Shown here piece by piece: positions 34,835 through 44,062 of a DNA stretch of 64,000 nucleotides (position 1 is its first letter; every line of letters starts with the position of its first letter). The notes under the pieces were generated by a model. It did no database searches. It had not been told where the DNA came from and saw only the letters and a program-made list of their open reading frames with translations. The position numbers and the translations under genes were made by a program. This DNA comes from Chloroflexota bacterium. GTDB lineage: Bacteria; Chloroflexota; Anaerolineae; Anaerolineales; Villigracilaceae. The DNA lies in NCBI GenBank assembly GCA_013388855.1, contig JACAEM010000022.1, positions 45,323 to 109,322 of the forward strand, given 5' to 3'.

Positions 34835-35707
34835 ATGCATTCTCGTAGAGCCTTGTTATATATGCCCGGTGACGACCGCCGCAAAATCGAAAAAGCAACC
34901 ACCCTCGGCGTGGATTGCATCTGCATGGATCTGGAGGACGGGACCGCCCTCAACAAAAAAGCCGAAGCGCGAGCGATCATTGCACAGGCAATGAAGGAAT
35001 TGGATTTTGGAAACTCCGAACGGTGCATTCGCATTAACAGCATCGGCTCGGGCTTCGAAAAGGACGACCTCGCCTCCGCCCTGGCGGCAAGACCGGACTC
35101 CATCGTTGTGCCCAAGATCGAATCCGCCGAACAGGTGAAGTGGGTCAGCGGGCAGATTGAATCCTTTGAACTCGCAAATGGGTTGGCTATTGGAGCCATT
35201 CGCATATTGATTGGCGTTGAAACCGCAAGAGGCATCCTGAACCTGAAGGAAATTGCCGAAGCCGACAAACGCCTCGAAGCCATCATCTTCGGCGCGGAGG
35301 ATTATGCCGCCTCGGTAGGCGCACGGCGGACGAAAGAGGCAAACGAGGTGTTGTATGCGCGTTCGGCGGTCGTTGCGGCGTGTGCGGCAAACGACCTGCA
35401 GGCAATTGACATGGTGTACATTGACTTCCGCGATCTCGAAGGTCTGCGCCGCGAGGCGGAGCAGGGAGCAGGATTCGGCTTCAGCGGGAAACAGGTCATT
35501 CACCCGAATCAGGTCCCGGTCGTGCAGGAAGCGTTCACTCCATCCGATGAAGAAATTGCATACGCCAAACGAATCGTCGAGTCGTTCGAGGCGAGTCAAA
35601 AAGAGGGCAAAGGCGCCTACGCGCTGGACGGCAAGATGATTGATATGCCGCTTTTGAAAAACGCGCAAAAGGTGTTGGAACGCGCAAAGGCAGGCGGGAA
35701 GATATGA
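34835..35707 (+). CDS. CitE-like CoA-ester lyase (HpcH/HpaI family)
   Basis: 290 residues. Motifs: SRRALLYMPGDDRRKIEKA (CoA-binding start), CICMDLEDGTALNKKAEARA (Asp/Glu region), RCIRINSIGSG, VPKIESAEQV (Glu binds Mg2+), GVETARGILNL, IFGAEDYAASVGARRT (Glu-Asp Mg2+ ligands) and GFSGKQVIHPNQVPVVQEAF. It cleaves 3-hydroxyacyl-CoA thioesters such as malyl-, citramalyl- or HMG-CoA. It is the last gene of the carboxylase-MaoC cluster, and no separate HMG-CoA lyase is present in the window. By analogy with the bifunctional Rv2498c it could end both leucine and itaconate breakdown; this needs biochemical proof. Confidence 0.92.
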   Translation: MHSRRALLYMPGDDRRKIEKATTLGVDCICMDLEDGTALNKKAEARAIIAQAMKELDFGNSERCIRINSIGSGFEKDDLASALAARPDSIVVPKIESAEQVKWVSGQIESFELANGLAIGAIRILIGVETARGILNLKEIAEADKRLEAIIFGAEDYAASVGARRTKEANEVLYARSAVVAACAANDLQAIDMVYIDFRDLEGLRREAEQGAGFGFSGKQVIHPNQVPVVQEAFTPSDEEIAYAKRIVESFEASQKEGKGAYALDGKMIDMPLLKNAQKVLERAKAGGKI

Positions 35708-35783
35708 CTTTTTGCAAGGAAATTGGTGACTTCCAAAAAGCAGGAGCGACTGATAATTAGGTATTCTTTTTTGGAAGGGATTT

Positions 35784-37154
35784 ATGCATAAATTCGTTCA
35801 ATCGGCAATCGATGCGGCAAAACAGGGCGACAAAAACAAGGCGATGAGCTTTCTCAAGGAAGTTCTCTCCGCCAATCCCAAGGATATAGACGCATGGCTG
35901 GTGCTCGCCGCCGTGATGGACGACCCGCAGCGCAAACGGCAATGCCTGAACCGCGTGTTGACACTGGATCCCACCAACAAACTGGCGCGGGAGGAACTGC
36001 TCGAAATGGATCGCGCTGCGATGGGCGCCACGCCTCCTTTCGTGCCAGAGGAGGTTCCCATTCCTGAGTCGAGTCCCCGGACTCGGTCGCAGCCGTCCAT
36101 GTCGCTCGAAAGCAGACCGCTCACACAACCCGCTCGTCAGCAGGCAACGCACGTCTCCCTTCCCGACTGGGCGGAGGAACCTCCCAAGGCAAAACTGCAA
36201 GCCGCTTCCCAGCCCGGATCGTCTGCAAAGCCACGCGCCGAAAAGCCGATGGTGTTCAAATATTCCACCATCAATCGTATCGCCACCTATTTCTTCGCGA
36301 TCCTCTTTGCCTGCCTCGGGCTGGCGGTTTTGATCCTATTGCAGAATGTAATGGTGATGGTTGTTCCCTGCGGCTTGTCTTTGTTGTTGCTGCCTGCCAT
36401 CTGGATCGTCTCCAAACAGGTGGAGGTCAGCGAGAAGGGCATTCGCACCTCGCAGTTCTTCGGATTGATCGGCGCGGAGGTCGGATGGAACGAGATTGCC
36501 CGCATCCAGTCAAAGCAAAATAATCTGGCGCTTGTGACAAAGAAGGGCAACACGGTCAATGTCACCAAGCAAGTGATCGGATATCCGACCATTGTAGAGA
36601 CCCTGCGCCAGCGACGCCCCGACTTGTTCGGCATGGCTCAGTCAGCGTCTGTGCAAGGCGACAGGGCCGCCTCCACCTACGGAACCGTGCCGTCGATGGG
36701 TTATGACATTCCCAGCGCCGCGCCGTCATTCTCCGGCACACGAACCTTCAAGAAAAACTTCTTCAAACAATACGGGATCCTCTTCCTCGTGATCCCGTTC
36801 TGCCTCGTTGCCCTTTGGACGATCTACGCTGAGCCGGAACACAGAATTGGTGCGATCCTCGCGGCGATCTTTTGCCTGATCATCATGATCCTGCCTTTCT
36901 TCCAGGTTGGTCTGGTCAAGGTGGAGCCGAACAAGCTCAGCATCGAATCGTTTTTCGAGCAGAAGGAATTCAGCGGGCGCGATATCCGCGAGATCAAGAT
37001 GCAATCGGTACGTGGACGGTATGGACGCGTGACGAACTACGTGGATATTGTCACTGTGGCAGGCAAAAACTATCCTGTGCAGGGATTTTCCGACGGCGAC
37101 GAGATCATTTATGGAATCCTGCATCAGTGGTGGGAGGCGTATCGAAATCGATAG
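35784..37154 (+). CDS. Membrane protein with N-terminal TPR and PH-like domains
   Basis: 456 residues, TTGGAAGGG before the ATG. Residues 1-75 form TPR-like helices (AKQGDKNKAMSFLKEVLSANP, then LNRVLTLDPTNKLAREELLE). A Pro/Ser-rich linker precedes a first pair of transmembrane helices (~residues 165-205), a PH-like beta region (VEVSEKGIRTSQFFGLIGAEVGWNEI), a second pair (~residues 325-365) and a second PH-like region (VGLVKVEPNKLSIESFFEQKEFS). The two TM-plus-PH units look like an internal duplication, as in bacterial bPH membrane proteins. The function is unknown; the TPR part suggests protein binding. A terminator follows. Confidence 0.8.
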   Translation: MHKFVQSAIDAAKQGDKNKAMSFLKEVLSANPKDIDAWLVLAAVMDDPQRKRQCLNRVLTLDPTNKLAREELLEMDRAAMGATPPFVPEEVPIPESSPRTRSQPSMSLESRPLTQPARQQATHVSLPDWAEEPPKAKLQAASQPGSSAKPRAEKPMVFKYSTINRIATYFFAILFACLGLAVLILLQNVMVMVVPCGLSLLLLPAIWIVSKQVEVSEKGIRTSQFFGLIGAEVGWNEIARIQSKQNNLALVTKKGNTVNVTKQVIGYPTIVETLRQRRPDLFGMAQSASVQGDRAASTYGTVPSMGYDIPSAAPSFSGTRTFKKNFFKQYGILFLVIPFCLVALWTIYAEPEHRIGAILAAIFCLIIMILPFFQVGLVKVEPNKLSIESFFEQKEFSGRDIREIKMQSVRGRYGRVTNYVDIVTVAGKNYPVQGFSDGDEIIYGILHQWWEAYRNR

Positions 37155-37186
37155 AGATCACAGGACAACATCCTTTATAATCCCGT

Positions 37187-37217
37187 CACCCTGCTGTCTT
37201 TCAGGGTGGCGTTTTTA
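37187..37217 (+). terminator. Terminator after the TPR/PH-like gene
   Basis: CACCCTG and CAGGGTG form a stem around an eight-base loop, followed by GCGTTTTTA. Confidence 0.8.
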
Positions 37218-37246
37218 TTTCCATCCAGTTCATCGAGGAAAACATC

Positions 37247-38098
37247 TTGCTCTCACTCTCCATTTTCTACGGCATCTTATCCGCGCTCGTTTGGGGGGCG
37301 GGCGATTTTGCCGGCGGGCTTGCCACCCGCAAACTGGGCGCGTACCGCGCCGTATTCTATGCCGATTTAATCGGTCTGCTGGCGTTGATTGCCGTCGTCA
37401 TCTTCTTCCCCGAACCGCTCCCGCCCCTTTCATCGCTCCTCATCGCCGGGTTGGGAGGCATGCTCGGTTCGGTGGGGCTGATAACCCTCTACTACAGCAT
37501 GGCAAAGGGACAGATGAGCATCGCCGCGCCTGTCTCGGCGTTGTTTGCCGCTGCGCTCCCCGTACTGGTCAGCGCGTTCACCGAAGGACTGCCCACGCTC
37601 GTTCAATTCATCGGGTTCGGATTGGCGCTCAGCGCAGTCTGGCTCATCTCACAAGGTGACGCGTCCCACCGCCTCCATCTGGAGCGGCTCTCTGACCTGC
37701 GCCTGCCGCTCCTCGCCGGACTGGGATTTGGTTCCTATTTCATCCTCATACACTACGCCACTGACGGAATCACCTCCACTTTCTACCCCATGATTGCCTC
37801 CCGCACCGCCGGGACGATCATGCTATTTGGATTTGTCCTCGCATTACGGCAGGGATTCGGCGTTCCGCGCGAGGCGTGGGGCGTGGTGTTCGCCAACGGA
37901 ATGCTCGATGTGGGCGGCAACTTTTTCTACCTGCTGGCGTTGCGCACCGGCAGGCTCGACATCTCCGCAATACTCAGTTCGCTCTACCCCGGCGCGACGG
38001 TGATCCTGGCGTGGGTGTTCCTAAAGGAGAAGATATCCCGTTCACAATGGATGGGCATTCTCCTAGCACTGGCCGCCATCGCACTCTTCTCTTCGTAA
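37247..38098 (+). CDS. EamA-family (DMT) transporter
   Basis: 283 residues from TTG 37247, with GAGGAAAAC upstream. Ten predicted transmembrane helices in two EamA repeats. The first begins LSIFYGILSALVWGAGDFAGGLATRKLGAYRAVFYADLIG and ends AVWLISQGD; the second begins LPLLAGLGFGSYFILIHYATDG and ends LAWVFLKEKISRSQWMGILLALAAIAL, which carries the typical ExxxxxQWxG end motif. It moves a small metabolite across the cytoplasmic membrane; the substrate is unknown. It ends five bases before the next gene, so the pair is probably co-transcribed. Confidence 0.92.
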   Translation: MLSLSIFYGILSALVWGAGDFAGGLATRKLGAYRAVFYADLIGLLALIAVVIFFPEPLPPLSSLLIAGLGGMLGSVGLITLYYSMAKGQMSIAAPVSALFAAALPVLVSAFTEGLPTLVQFIGFGLALSAVWLISQGDASHRLHLERLSDLRLPLLAGLGFGSYFILIHYATDGITSTFYPMIASRTAGTIMLFGFVLALRQGFGVPREAWGVVFANGMLDVGGNFFYLLALRTGRLDISAILSSLYPGATVILAWVFLKEKISRSQWMGILLALAAIALFSS

Positions 38099-38102
38099 GA
38101 CC

Positions 38103-39230
38103 ATGATCGAGATCAAACCCATCCGGACCAGACGCGACCGAAACTTTTTTCTCACCTTTCCGTGGACGATCTACAAGGGCGATCCGCTATGGGTGCCGCC
38201 GCTCCTCACCGAAAAGGCAAAAGTCATCAACCCGGCTCAGGGATTGTTCTTCAAGGATGGTCTCGCGGAATTCTTCATTGCCTGGAAGAACCGACAACCT
38301 GCAGGCACACTTTGCCTTGCGGAGGATTTCAACAATACGCGTACCAGGGGTTTCCCGGAATGTATGTACGGCTTTGTCGAGTGCATCGAGGATTTTGACG
38401 TGTTTCGAGCCATGTTCGACCACGCGGAGAAGTGGGCGCGTTCACGAAACATGAAGTCGTTGTATGGTCCCTACAATCTGGACCGCGAAGACTCGCGCGG
38501 CATCCTCATCGACGGGCGCGACCGTCCGCCTGCGATCCTGTGTGGGCATCACCCGCCGTATTACCAAAAGTTCTTCGAGCGGTATGGGTTTCAAAAAAAT
38601 GGCGAGGATGGGCTTGCCTACGCCATCGACCTCGACTTGAACAATCCCAAACTTCAGCGTTTGTCGCGGCTGGCGGAACAGGTTCGAAAACGGAATCCAA
38701 ATTTCACGGTGCGCGGCGCGAATTTGAAGGATAAAGAGAAGGAGATCGACCGCATCACCTTCCTGCAAAACGAAGGTTTGAAGCATTTCCCCGGTTTTGT
38801 CCCGTACACACGCAGGGACATCGAGGCGATGATCGATCCGCTCATCGAACTGGCGGACATGGATCTGGTGCTCTTCGCTGAAGTGGATGGTAAACCGGCG
38901 GGCTTCTTCCCCGGTGTGCCAAACTTCAACGAAGTCTTGATTCATTTGAATGGGCTTCGTCATCCGTGGGATTATCTGCGTTATTTGAAATTTCGCAACA
39001 TCAAACCCAAATGTCTGGCTGTCAAAAGTGTGGTCGTCACGCCCGAGCATTGGGATACCGGCGTGGCAATCCTGTTGTTCGATGAAATGGCAAAACGCGC
39101 CGCGGCGCGCGGCTACACCTGGGCGGACCTTTCACTCACCGGGGAAGAAAATCCCGATACCTGGCCTCTCGCGCATCACATGGGGGCAGTCATTTATAAA
39201 CGTTACCGATTTTACAAAAAGGACATTTAA
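38103..39230 (+). CDS. GNAT-like acyltransferase domain protein
   Basis: 375 residues. Start MIEIKPIRTRRDRNFFLTFPWTIYKGDPLWVPPL is typical of a conserved family with two GNAT-like halves. The N half shows GFPECMYGFVECIEDFDVF and MKSLYGPYNLDREDSRGILIDG; the C half shows KSVVVTPEHWDTGVAILLFDEMAKRAAARGYTWADLS, which resembles the acetyl-CoA pyrophosphate loop and following helix. No signal or membrane segment. Neither the donor nor acceptor is known. It follows the transporter gene by five bases. Confidence 0.75.
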   Translation: MIEIKPIRTRRDRNFFLTFPWTIYKGDPLWVPPLLTEKAKVINPAQGLFFKDGLAEFFIAWKNRQPAGTLCLAEDFNNTRTRGFPECMYGFVECIEDFDVFRAMFDHAEKWARSRNMKSLYGPYNLDREDSRGILIDGRDRPPAILCGHHPPYYQKFFERYGFQKNGEDGLAYAIDLDLNNPKLQRLSRLAEQVRKRNPNFTVRGANLKDKEKEIDRITFLQNEGLKHFPGFVPYTRRDIEAMIDPLIELADMDLVLFAEVDGKPAGFFPGVPNFNEVLIHLNGLRHPWDYLRYLKFRNIKPKCLAVKSVVVTPEHWDTGVAILLFDEMAKRAAARGYTWADLSLTGEENPDTWPLAHHMGAVIYKRYRFYKKDI

Positions 39231-39288
39231 CGCGGCAGGAACTTTCAGGGGGATTGCCTCGTTTATGAGAAAGCCATCCCTTTTCGGT

Positions 39289-39294
39289 TAAAAT
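39289..39294 (+). promoter_or_regulatory. -10 hexamer giving a predicted leaderless mRNA
   Basis: TAAAAT ends six bases before the ATG at 39301; no ribosome-binding site is present. Confidence 0.55.
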
Positions 39295-39300
39295 CGCACC

Positions 39301-40806
39301 ATGTTCCAACACACCGCCATTCGTATTCTTCGTCCCGCCTTCCTCCTGATTTTTTTCCTCTCCTCTTGTTCCTCCCCTGCGACTCCTTCCCCCATCCCAA
39401 CAGAGACAGAACCCCCGACATCCTCCCCTCTGCCGACAGAGACGGCTCTACCCACCGATACGCCGGCACCGGTTCCCACAGCGGCCCCTGCGCTGGCGCG
39501 TCCGCAGTATGTGATCGACCTGAGGCTCAACTACTCGACCCATGCCGCCTCCGTCACGCAGACCATTACCTACCCCAACTGGAGCGGGGAAACGCTCAAC
39601 GACCTCGTGCTTGCCGTCCAGCCAAATTTCTGGCAGGGCGGATTCGCGGTCAGGTCGCTCTTAATCGAAAACCAACCCGTTTCCACTTACACGCTCGACG
39701 GTCAAAAATGGACCATTTCCCTGCTTCAGCCCCTGCCGCCGGGGGGGACGCTTACCCTCGTGATGGAATACGATCTCATCCTGCCAAGAATGCAGGCATA
39801 CGCCAACCCCGACGAGGTCCGTCCGCAAATCTACGGCTACTCTGACCGGCAGACCAATCTCGTGGACTGGTATCCGTTCATCGTGCCGTACAAACCCGGC
39901 GAGGGCTGGATCCTGCACAATGCCTGGTTTTATGGCGAGCATCTCGTCTACGACCCGGCGGATTTCGATGTGACAGTCACCTTCACCGATGGGACGACTC
40001 CGCAGGTCGCTTCGTCAGGGGCGGAGGTGCCCGCGCCAACGGCGAACAGCCGTCGCTTTGTGCTGGAGGCGGGGCGCACGTTTGCCTTTTCCATCAGCAC
40101 AGTATTCAAGGTCGCACAGCAAACCGTCGGCAATGTGACCGTTTTCAGTTATTTCTTCGCGTTCTACGATGCGCCCGGCGAAGCCATGTTGCAGACCACC
40201 ATCGAAGCCTTGCAGGTCTACAGCCAGCGCTTCGGACCATACCCGCACAAAACGCTCACCGCTGTGCAGGGCGATTTTAATGACGGCATGGAGTTTTCGG
40301 CGTTCTATTTCATCAGCCGCGATTACTTCAACCTCTACGATGGCACGCCGAAGAATTATCTCGTCATCATCGCCGCGCACGAGACCGCACACCAGTGGTG
40401 GTTCGACAGCGTCGCCGATGACCAGGCGCTCGAACCCTGGCTCGATGAAGCGCTCTGCACCTACAGTGAACGCATCTACTATGAAAGCGTTCATCCTGAC
40501 ATGGTCTCATGGTGGTGGGGCTATCGCTACTTTGAGTTCGAAGAGCCCGGCTTTGTGGATACGCCCATCTACGACGGCGGCGGTCAGCGCCCGTATTGGG
40601 ACAAAGTCTATCTTACCGGTGCGCGCTTCCTTGAAGAACTGCGCGCCCGTATCGGTGATGAGACGTTCTTTGCGTTCCTAAAAGATTACTACACCCAATA
40701 TGCGGGTAAACGCGCCACCGGCGCCGATTTCTTCCGCGTCTTGCGCGAACACACTGCCGCCGACCTCACCGACTTGATGACAAAGTATTTCAAGAATACA
40801 TACTAA
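39301..40806 (+). CDS. M1-family metallopeptidase lipoprotein (copy 1)
   Basis: 501 residues. Signal peptide ending in the lipobox-like LSSC (~residue 21), then a Thr/Pro-rich spacer to ~65. An N-terminal beta-sandwich (VIDLRLNYSTHAASVTQTITYPNWSGE ...) is followed by the gluzincin domain with HETAHQWW (zinc His pair and catalytic Glu) and WLDEALCTYSE, whose Glu is the third zinc ligand. It is shorter than classical M1 aminopeptidases (~850) because the C-terminal HEAT domain is missing. It is exported and lipid-anchored, and probably trims peptides outside the cell, possibly feeding the peptide importers. Confidence 0.92.
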   Translation: MFQHTAIRILRPAFLLIFFLSSCSSPATPSPIPTETEPPTSSPLPTETALPTDTPAPVPTAAPALARPQYVIDLRLNYSTHAASVTQTITYPNWSGETLNDLVLAVQPNFWQGGFAVRSLLIENQPVSTYTLDGQKWTISLLQPLPPGGTLTLVMEYDLILPRMQAYANPDEVRPQIYGYSDRQTNLVDWYPFIVPYKPGEGWILHNAWFYGEHLVYDPADFDVTVTFTDGTTPQVASSGAEVPAPTANSRRFVLEAGRTFAFSISTVFKVAQQTVGNVTVFSYFFAFYDAPGEAMLQTTIEALQVYSQRFGPYPHKTLTAVQGDFNDGMEFSAFYFISRDYFNLYDGTPKNYLVIIAAHETAHQWWFDSVADDQALEPWLDEALCTYSERIYYESVHPDMVSWWWGYRYFEFEEPGFVDTPIYDGGGQRPYWDKVYLTGARFLEELRARIGDETFFAFLKDYYTQYAGKRATGADFFRVLREHTAADLTDLMTKYFKNTY

Positions 40807-40809
40807 CCA

Positions 40810-40883
40810 TGTCATTGCAACCTTCGGGAAGCAATCTACAACTCATGAGGAGATTGCTTCGCCAAAGTACGGTTCGCAATGAC
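40810..40883. repeat. Intergenic palindromic repeat, family A, between the two peptidase genes
   Basis: Starts TGTCATTGCAACCTTCGGG and ends GTACGGTTCGCAATGACA, with GAAGCAATCTACAAC and GGAGATTGCTTCGCC inverted inside. Its right end overlaps an ATG that could be mistaken for the next start. Confidence 0.75.
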
Positions 40884-40893
40884 ACGAATATTT

Positions 40894-42444
40894 ATGAATA
40901 AAACCCTCGTCATTCTCTGCGCGCTCTGTGGCATCCTCCTCTCCTCCTGCGGGATGACGCCTTCGGCGCCGCTTCCCGCGCCGCTCGTGCTTGTCACCGC
41001 CAACCCGGACGCATCCCCCACCCCCACGCCGTTCCAGCCCCTCGCCGCGACCCCACTCCCGCTCGAATCGCCGACCCTCATCCCAACCTTTACCCCGGAA
41101 CCTCCGACGAACACACCACCTCCCACCCTTGAATTCACCGCCACGCCCCTTGTCTCGCCCACAACTCCTTCACAGACCGCCCGAACCCAATACACGCTGT
41201 TCGCCCTGCTCGATTATGCCGGCCGCCAGCTCGCCGTGGATGAGACGATTCAATATACCAACCAGACCGGCGCAACCTTGAATGAACTCGTGCTCGCCGT
41301 CCAACCGAATCTCCGGTCGGGCTTTTTGCTCGAAAACATCCTGTTGAACGGCAATCAACTGACCTACGACCTGACCGGGCAAAGACTCACCGTCTATCTT
41401 CCCCAGCCGCTGACAACCAACGCACAGCTAACCCTCGCCATGCGCTTCCGCATCAACATCCCGCCCAAGAGCAACGATCACCCATATGGCTACGCCAGTA
41501 ATCAGGTCAATCTCACAGACTGGTATCCGTTCATCGTGCCCTACAAAGGCGGCTGGGTGTTGCATGACCCGTCGGGTTTGGGCGAGCATCTCGTCTACGA
41601 TGCCGCCGATTTTGAAGTGAACATCCGAACAACGGGAGATACTGTCACCATCGCTGCCAGCGGGCTCGAGGAACCCAACGGCGAATGGACGCGCTACCGG
41701 CTCAGCGGCGGGCGCACGTTCGCCTTCTCCGCCAGCGACATCTACTCGATGAGGGAATCAGCCGTCGGGTCGGTGGTGATCCGCTCCTATTATTACGAGG
41801 GATACGACGGCGCAGGTCAGGGCATGTTGAACGCGTCGGTCAAGGCGGTTGGTCTGTTCAAAGACCTGTTCGCGCCGTATCCGTATGCCAGCCTGAGCGT
41901 GGTCCAATCCGACCTGCACGACGGGCAGGAATACGATGGTCTTGTTTTTCTGGCGACGAAGTTCTACGACGAGTACAACGGCTCGGAGCGCAGTAATCTG
42001 GCGACCATCGGCGTGCATGAAATCGCGCACCAGTGGTGGTTCGGGCTGGTGGGCAGCGATCAGGCCATGGAACCATGGCTCGACGAAGCCCTCTCAGTGT
42101 ACAGCGAAAACATTTTCTACGAATACATCCACCCGAATTACGGCGACTGGTGGTGGAACTTCCGCGTGAACTATTTTGGACCCTCGGGCTGGGTGGATAC
42201 GAACATCTACGAGGGCGGGAGTTTCCGCGGCTACGTCAACGCCGCCTATCTCAACGGCGCAAACTTCATCGACGAACTGCGCTGGCGCATGGGCACGCAG
42301 GATTTTCTGAGTTTTCTCAAAGAGTATGCCTCCCGTTATGCACACGGTCACGCCACTGCATCCGACTTCTTTGCTGTCGCGCAACAGAACACCACCGCAG
42401 ATATTTCCGACTTGATCCGCGCGTATTTCAAGGGATCGTATTAA
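40894..42444 (+). CDS. M1-family metallopeptidase lipoprotein (copy 2)
   Basis: 516 residues from ATG 40894; the upstream in-frame ATG at 40879 lies within a repeat and adds only five residues. Signal peptide with lipobox LSSC, then a long Thr/Pro-rich spacer. The domain order matches copy 1: NEL/VLAVQPN beta-sandwich, VNLTDWYPFIVPYKGGWVLHD, the zinc motif HEIAHQWW and WLDEALSVYSE. The two proteins share many identical stretches (TDWYPFIVPYK, GEHLVYDAADFEV), so this is a tandem duplication that has since diverged. Role: extracellular peptide processing. Confidence 0.92.
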   Translation: MNKTLVILCALCGILLSSCGMTPSAPLPAPLVLVTANPDASPTPTPFQPLAATPLPLESPTLIPTFTPEPPTNTPPPTLEFTATPLVSPTTPSQTARTQYTLFALLDYAGRQLAVDETIQYTNQTGATLNELVLAVQPNLRSGFLLENILLNGNQLTYDLTGQRLTVYLPQPLTTNAQLTLAMRFRINIPPKSNDHPYGYASNQVNLTDWYPFIVPYKGGWVLHDPSGLGEHLVYDAADFEVNIRTTGDTVTIAASGLEEPNGEWTRYRLSGGRTFAFSASDIYSMRESAVGSVVIRSYYYEGYDGAGQGMLNASVKAVGLFKDLFAPYPYASLSVVQSDLHDGQEYDGLVFLATKFYDEYNGSERSNLATIGVHEIAHQWWFGLVGSDQAMEPWLDEALSVYSENIFYEYIHPNYGDWWWNFRVNYFGPSGWVDTNIYEGGSFRGYVNAAYLNGANFIDELRWRMGTQDFLSFLKEYASRYAHGHATASDFFAVAQQNTTADISDLIRAYFKGSY

Positions 42445-42583
42445 TGCAGAAAGCGGATGAAAACCGCTTCTTTCTCAGCCGAAAGTTGATTCCGCTGAAT
42501 AAAGGCCGATCCAGCGCCTGCATGAAATTTTTTAGAACTGTCAACAGAACGGAATCGAAGCAACCGTTTGGAAGGAAACACCC

Positions 42584-44062
42584 ATGACAAATCACCACGA
42601 CTATTACGCGATCATCATCGGCGCGGGGCACAATGGACTGGTTGCTGCCGCGTATCTCGCCAGGCAGGGTAAAAAGGTTCTGGTCCTCGAACGCCGCGCC
42701 ATCGTCGGCGGTTCGGTGGTGACCGAATCTTTTGGCGACGATTTTTCTGTCGATTCGGTTTTCACCGGCGGCGCCCTCCGCCCAGACATTGTCAGAGATT
42801 TGAAACTGCCGTTACCTGCTGTCAAAGAGAAACCTGCTTTCATTTCTCTACAACCCGACGGCAACCACCTCATGCTCAATGCCGAATCCATCAGACGCTT
42901 CTCTGAAAAGGACGCGGCACGCTGGGGCGAGTTCCTGCGCTTCATGAACAGGTCCGCGGAGATTCTCGACGTTGCCTATGCCACCATCATGCCGCGTTTA
43001 CCCATGAATTTCGGTATCCGCGAGGGGTACGGCTTGCTTGAACTCGGTCTGGAACTGCGTCTTGCCGGTCGAAAGGATATGCTCAACTTCATTCGCTCCC
43101 TGCCGATGACCGCACAGGAACTGGTCGAAGAGTATTTTGAATCTGAAACGGTCAAAGCCGCCGTGGCATCGCTTGGAATCCACGGCTTCACGCTCGGACC
43201 GATGGGCGCAGGCACTGGTTACACCCTCATTCATAACTGGATGAACCGCGGCGGCCTGGCGCATGTCAATGTGGGGAAGGCTGGCGAAATCACATCCGCG
43301 CTGGCGAATGCGGTGAAAGCTTTCGGCGGCGAAATCCGCACTGAGGCGGAAGTCTCCAGCATAAAAGTGGAAAATCAAACCGCCAAAGGCGTTGTGCTGA
43401 CAAATGGCGAAGAGATTTCTGCCGATGTAATTCTCTCCGCTGCCGACCCGAAGCATACCCTGCTCAAACTGGTTGGTTCGCGTGAACTGCCGCCGGAATT
43501 TATCTGGCATGTACAATCCATCAAAATGCGCGGATCCATGGCGAAGATTCATTTGCAAACCGATGGCAGGCATGGCATCCCGGATGGAACCGTCGTCCTT
43601 GCCCCATCCATCAACTATCTGGAAAAGGCCTACGATGCCGCCAAATACGGCGAAATCTCCAAGAACCCATATCTGGAAATAAATACATCAGGCAACGTAG
43701 TTTCAGTTCATTTCCAGTTTGCTCCCTATGCTTTGAAAAATAGCAATTGGAAAGTTGAAGGTTTGGAGGTTGAAAAATTGGCAATTGATACTTTGGCGGA
43801 ATATTTTCCCAATCTACAATCTTCAATCAAAGCTGCAAAGACAATTACTCCAAAGAATTTGGAAGAAATCTATGGCTTGACCGAAGGTGATTTGAATCAT
43901 GGTCAACTCATGCTCGATCAATTCCTGTTCATGCGCCCGATCCCCGGCTGGTCGAATCACAAAACGCCGATTGACAATCTCTACCTGTGCGGAAGCGGCG
44001 TCCACGGCGGAGGGGGAGTCAGCGGCGCGGCGGGACGGAATGCAGTGAAGATTCTGAAATGA
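42584..44062 (+). CDS. FAD-dependent oxidoreductase, phytoene desaturase (CrtI)-like
   Basis: 492 residues, TTGGAAGGAAAC upstream. Dinucleotide-binding IIIGAGHNGLVAAAYLARQGKKVLVLERRAIVGGSVVTE at the N-terminus. The central region has HNWMNRGGLAHVNVGKAGEITSALANA in outline, and the C-terminal FAD motif is NLYLCGSGVHGGGGVSGAAGRNAV. It resembles the 58801-60402 protein closely (GHNGL start, LTEGDLNHGQLMLDQFLFMRPIPGWS near the end), so the two are paralogues within the CrtI/PDS superfamily. Substrate unknown, possibly isoprenoid lipids. Bases ~43728-43800 are A/T-rich and repeat-like (WKVEGLEVEKLAID) compared with neighbours. A strong terminator follows. Confidence 0.9.
   Translation: MTNHHDYYAIIIGAGHNGLVAAAYLARQGKKVLVLERRAIVGGSVVTESFGDDFSVDSVFTGGALRPDIVRDLKLPLPAVKEKPAFISLQPDGNHLMLNAESIRRFSEKDAARWGEFLRFMNRSAEILDVAYATIMPRLPMNFGIREGYGLLELGLELRLAGRKDMLNFIRSLPMTAQELVEEYFESETVKAAVASLGIHGFTLGPMGAGTGYTLIHNWMNRGGLAHVNVGKAGEITSALANAVKAFGGEIRTEAEVSSIKVENQTAKGVVLTNGEEISADVILSAADPKHTLLKLVGSRELPPEFIWHVQSIKMRGSMAKIHLQTDGRHGIPDGTVVLAPSINYLEKAYDAAKYGEISKNPYLEINTSGNVVSVHFQFAPYALKNSNWKVEGLEVEKLAIDTLAEYFPNLQSSIKAAKTITPKNLEEIYGLTEGDLNHGQLMLDQFLFMRPIPGWSNHKTPIDNLYLCGSGVHGGGGVSGAAGRNAVKILK

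Noticed and set aside
41000..41160. Proline/threonine-coding C-rich tract as a regulatory or minisatellite element
   Set aside because: It is the flexible linker after the lipobox of a peptidase and resembles linkers in other lipoproteins here.
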